Below are positions 24,027 through 25,705 of a stretch of 25,705 nt of DNA, in pieces. The notes under the pieces are model-generated. The model made no database searches. It saw only the letters and a program-made list of their open reading frames with translations, and was not told the DNA's origin. This stretch comes from an uncultured bacterium (lineage in GTDB: Bacteria > Bacteroidota > Bacteroidia > Bacteroidales > Paludibacteraceae), in NCBI GenBank assembly GCA_946183755.1, contig CAMHCZ010000007.1:1-25705 (forward strand), given 5' to 3'. Positions within the stretch are counted from its first letter, which is position 1; each line of letters opens with the position of its first letter. The translations under genes were made by a program, and so were the position numbers.

Positions 24027-24067
24027 TTACAATTTTGGACCTGCAGCGACAAGAGCCTTTAGTTGCA
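24027..24067 (-). pseudogene. Decayed second copy of the pckA 3' end
   Basis: Bases 24027-24059 match the last 33 bases of pckA (24097-24129) at 30 positions, with the stop codon included. Both copies encode KALVAAGPKL and stop; the three differences are synonymous (GCT against GCG, CTT against TTA). The match goes on for eight bases (24060-24067 with 24141-24148) if 11 bases are missing from this copy, which would break the frame. It has no start and is not in frame with pckA (offset of 70 bases). It is best read as the remains of another pckA allele left by recombination. Confidence 0.75.
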
Positions 24068-24096
24068 CCAAAGGCAGTTGCTTTCGGCTCAAAATC

Positions 24097-25705
24097 TTAC
24101 AATTTTGGACCTGCAGCGACTAACGCCTTACCAGCCTCGTTAGTTGCATACTTGTCGAAGTTCTTGATGAAACGTGCAGCAAGATCCTTAGCCTTAACCT
24201 CCCACTCAGAAGCGCTAGCGTAAGTGTCGCGTGGGTCAAGGATAGCTGGGTTTACGTTTGGAAGAGCTGTAGGAACCTCGAAGTCGAAGAAAGGAATCTT
24301 CTTAGTCTCAGCCTTCAGGATAGAACCGTCAAGGATAGCATCGATGATACCACGAGTATCAGGGATAGAGATACGCTTGCCAGTTCCGTTCCATCCAGTG
24401 TTAACCAAGTATGCCTTAGCACCAGACTTCTCCATCTTCTTAACCAACTCAGCAGCGTACTTTGTTGGGTGAAGCTCCAAGAATGCCTGACCGAAGCAAG
24501 CTGAGAATGTAGGAGTTGGTTCTGTAATACCACGCTCTGTACCAGCCAACTTAGCAGTAAATCCTGAAAGGAAGTAGTACTGAGTCTGTGCAGGAGTCAG
24601 GATAGACACAGGAGGCAACACGCCGAATGCGTCAGCAGAAAGGAAAATAACGTTCTTTGCTGCAGGGCCGGAGCTCTTGCCGTTCACCTTCTTAACGACG
24701 TTCTTGATGTGGTCGATTGGGTAAGAAACACGAGTGTTTTCAGTTACGCTCTTATCAGCGAAGTCAATCTTGCCGTCAGCGGCAACTGTAACGTTCTCGA
24801 GAAGTGCGTTACGCTTGATAGCGCCGTAGATGTCAGGCTCGTTCTCCTTAGAGAGGTTGATAACCTTTGCATAGCATCCACCCTCGAGGTTGAACACGCC
24901 CTCATCATCCCAGCCGTGCTCGTCGTCACCAATGAGCAGACGCTTAGGGTCAGTTGACAAAGTAGTCTTACCAGTTCCAGAAAGACCGAAGAAGATAGCA
25001 GTGTTCTCGCCGTTCATGTCTGTGTTAGCCGAGCAGTGCATTGAAGCGATGCCCTGAAGTGGCAAGTAGTAGTTCTGCATAGAGAACATACCCTTCTTCA
25101 TCTCACCGCCGTACCAAGTGTTGATGATAACCTGCTCGCGTGAAGTTGTGTTGAAAGCTACACAAGTCTCTGAGTTCAAGCCAAGTTCCTTGTAGTTCTC
25201 AACCTTAGCCTTAGAAGCATTATAGATAACAAAGTTAGGCTCGAAATTAGCGAGTTCCTCAGCAGTTGGCTGGATGAACATGTTAGTTACGAAGTGAGCC
25301 TGCCAAGCAACCTCAACGATGAAACGTACTGCAAGACGAGTAGCCTCGTTAGCGCCGCAGAATGCATCAACTACATAAAGGTTCTTATTAGAGAGCTCCT
25401 TCTTAGCGATGTCCTTAACCTTAGCCCAAACCTCCTCAGACATTGGGTGGTTGTCATTCTTGTAAGCATCAGAAGTCCACCATACGTTGTTGTGTGAGTT
25501 AGCGTCATCAACGATGTACTTATCCTTAGGCGAACGACCTGTGAAGATACCAGTCATTACGTTTACTGCACCAAGCTCAGTCTCCTGTCCCTTCTCATAA
25601 CCTGTGAGCGAAGGGTTAGTCTCAGCCTTGAAAAGCTCATCATACGATGGGTTGTGTGCGATCACTGTAGAACCAGTGATACCGTACTTTGTCAAATCTA
25701 AATTT
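24097..25705 (-). CDS. pckA: Phosphoenolpyruvate carboxykinase (ATP), start outside window
   Basis: ATP-dependent PEP carboxykinase, which links oxaloacetate and PEP; in Bacteroidales it mainly fixes CO2 toward succinate production. Motifs present: the PEP/oxaloacetate site with a GRSPKDKYIVDD segment, NTWYGGEMKKGMFS, the P-loop FGLSGTGKTTLS, LIGDDEHGWDDEGVFNLEGGCYAK with metal-binding residues, and TGWNGTGKRISIP. The frame stays open to the window edge, with residues NLDL before TKYGITG. That fits the usual start of the family (MANLDL or similar), so only about two residues are missing. Biased codon use points to high expression. Its end is duplicated downstream. Confidence 0.97.
   Translation of the reverse strand, partial: NLDLTKYGITGSTVIAHNPSYDELFKAETNPSLTGYEKGQETELGAVNVMTGIFTGRSPKDKYIVDDANSHNNVWWTSDAYKNDNHPMSEEVWAKVKDIAKKELSNKNLYVVDAFCGANEATRLAVRFIVEVAWQAHFVTNMFIQPTAEELANFEPNFVIYNASKAKVENYKELGLNSETCVAFNTTSREQVIINTWYGGEMKKGMFSMQNYYLPLQGIASMHCSANTDMNGENTAIFFGLSGTGKTTLSTDPKRLLIGDDEHGWDDEGVFNLEGGCYAKVINLSKENEPDIYGAIKRNALLENVTVAADGKIDFADKSVTENTRVSYPIDHIKNVVKKVNGKSSGPAAKNVIFLSADAFGVLPPVSILTPAQTQYYFLSGFTAKLAGTERGITEPTPTFSACFGQAFLELHPTKYAAELVKKMEKSGAKAYLVNTGWNGTGKRISIPDTRGIIDAILDGSILKAETKKIPFFDFEVPTALPNVNPAILDPRDTYASASEWEVKAKDLAARFIKNFDKYATNEAGKALVAAGPKL

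Noticed and set aside
23915..24052. N-terminal extension of the TSCPD protein up to 24052
   Set aside because: The extension would run through the pckA terminator and the duplicated pckA tail and does not match family starts.
1..25705. CRISPR array, insertion sequence, integrase or prophage
   Set aside because: No regularly spaced repeats, transposase or integrase motifs, or terminal inverted repeats were seen on either strand.

Overview
The window looks like chromosomal DNA of a Bacteroidales bacterium, probably a gut or rumen relative of Prevotella or Bacteroides. Several promoters fit the Bacteroidetes pattern (TTG, 19-20 bp, TAnnTTTG). Several lipoproteins carry acidic residues right after the lipid-bearing cysteine, as Bacteroidetes surface lipoproteins do. 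The gene content (OprP-like porins, permuted imelysin, TPR/OmpA lipoprotein, GH28 pectinases, ATP-type PEP carboxykinase) agrees. This placement is inference; no rRNA or tRNA gene is present.

Region 1 (1-7117, minus strand) is a six-gene block read from a promoter at about 7087-7117. In transcription order it holds an outer-membrane porin, a circularly permuted imelysin lipoprotein, a two-heme DUF1111 oxidoreductase lipoprotein, a second OprP-like porin, a one-heme cytochrome c lipoprotein and a RidA/chorismatase-like protein cut by the window edge. It looks like an envelope system for iron or another metal, with redox parts on lipid anchors. This is the most interesting locus here.

Region 2 (7238-10167, plus strand) is hpt and adk (purine salvage and nucleotide balance) followed by a GH28 pectinase and a clear terminator. 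Region 3 (10186-10694) holds one small unknown ORF with its own promoter. Region 4 (10695-12927, minus) is dusB overlapping a membrane-anchored transglutaminase-like gene. Region 5 (12950-14697, minus) is an OmpA/TPR lipoprotein with a strong terminator. Region 6 (14877-15891, plus) is a lone radical SAM/SPASM gene that converges on rlmL through a shared terminator.

Region 7 (15911-23113, minus) is a tight series behind one good promoter: GH28 pectinase, SUMF1-domain protein, multi-pass LPG-synthase-like membrane protein, acyltransferase, serine acetyltransferase and a THUMP methyltransferase with a long charged tail. Three of the junctions overlap or touch. Region 8 (23155-25705, minus) is a TSCPD protein with a lone Vsr endonuclease, then pckA, which runs off the window. 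Downstream of pckA lies a decayed second copy of its own 3' end, a recombination scar. No intergenic stretch exceeds 300 bases, and no CRISPR array, insertion sequence or RNA gene was found.
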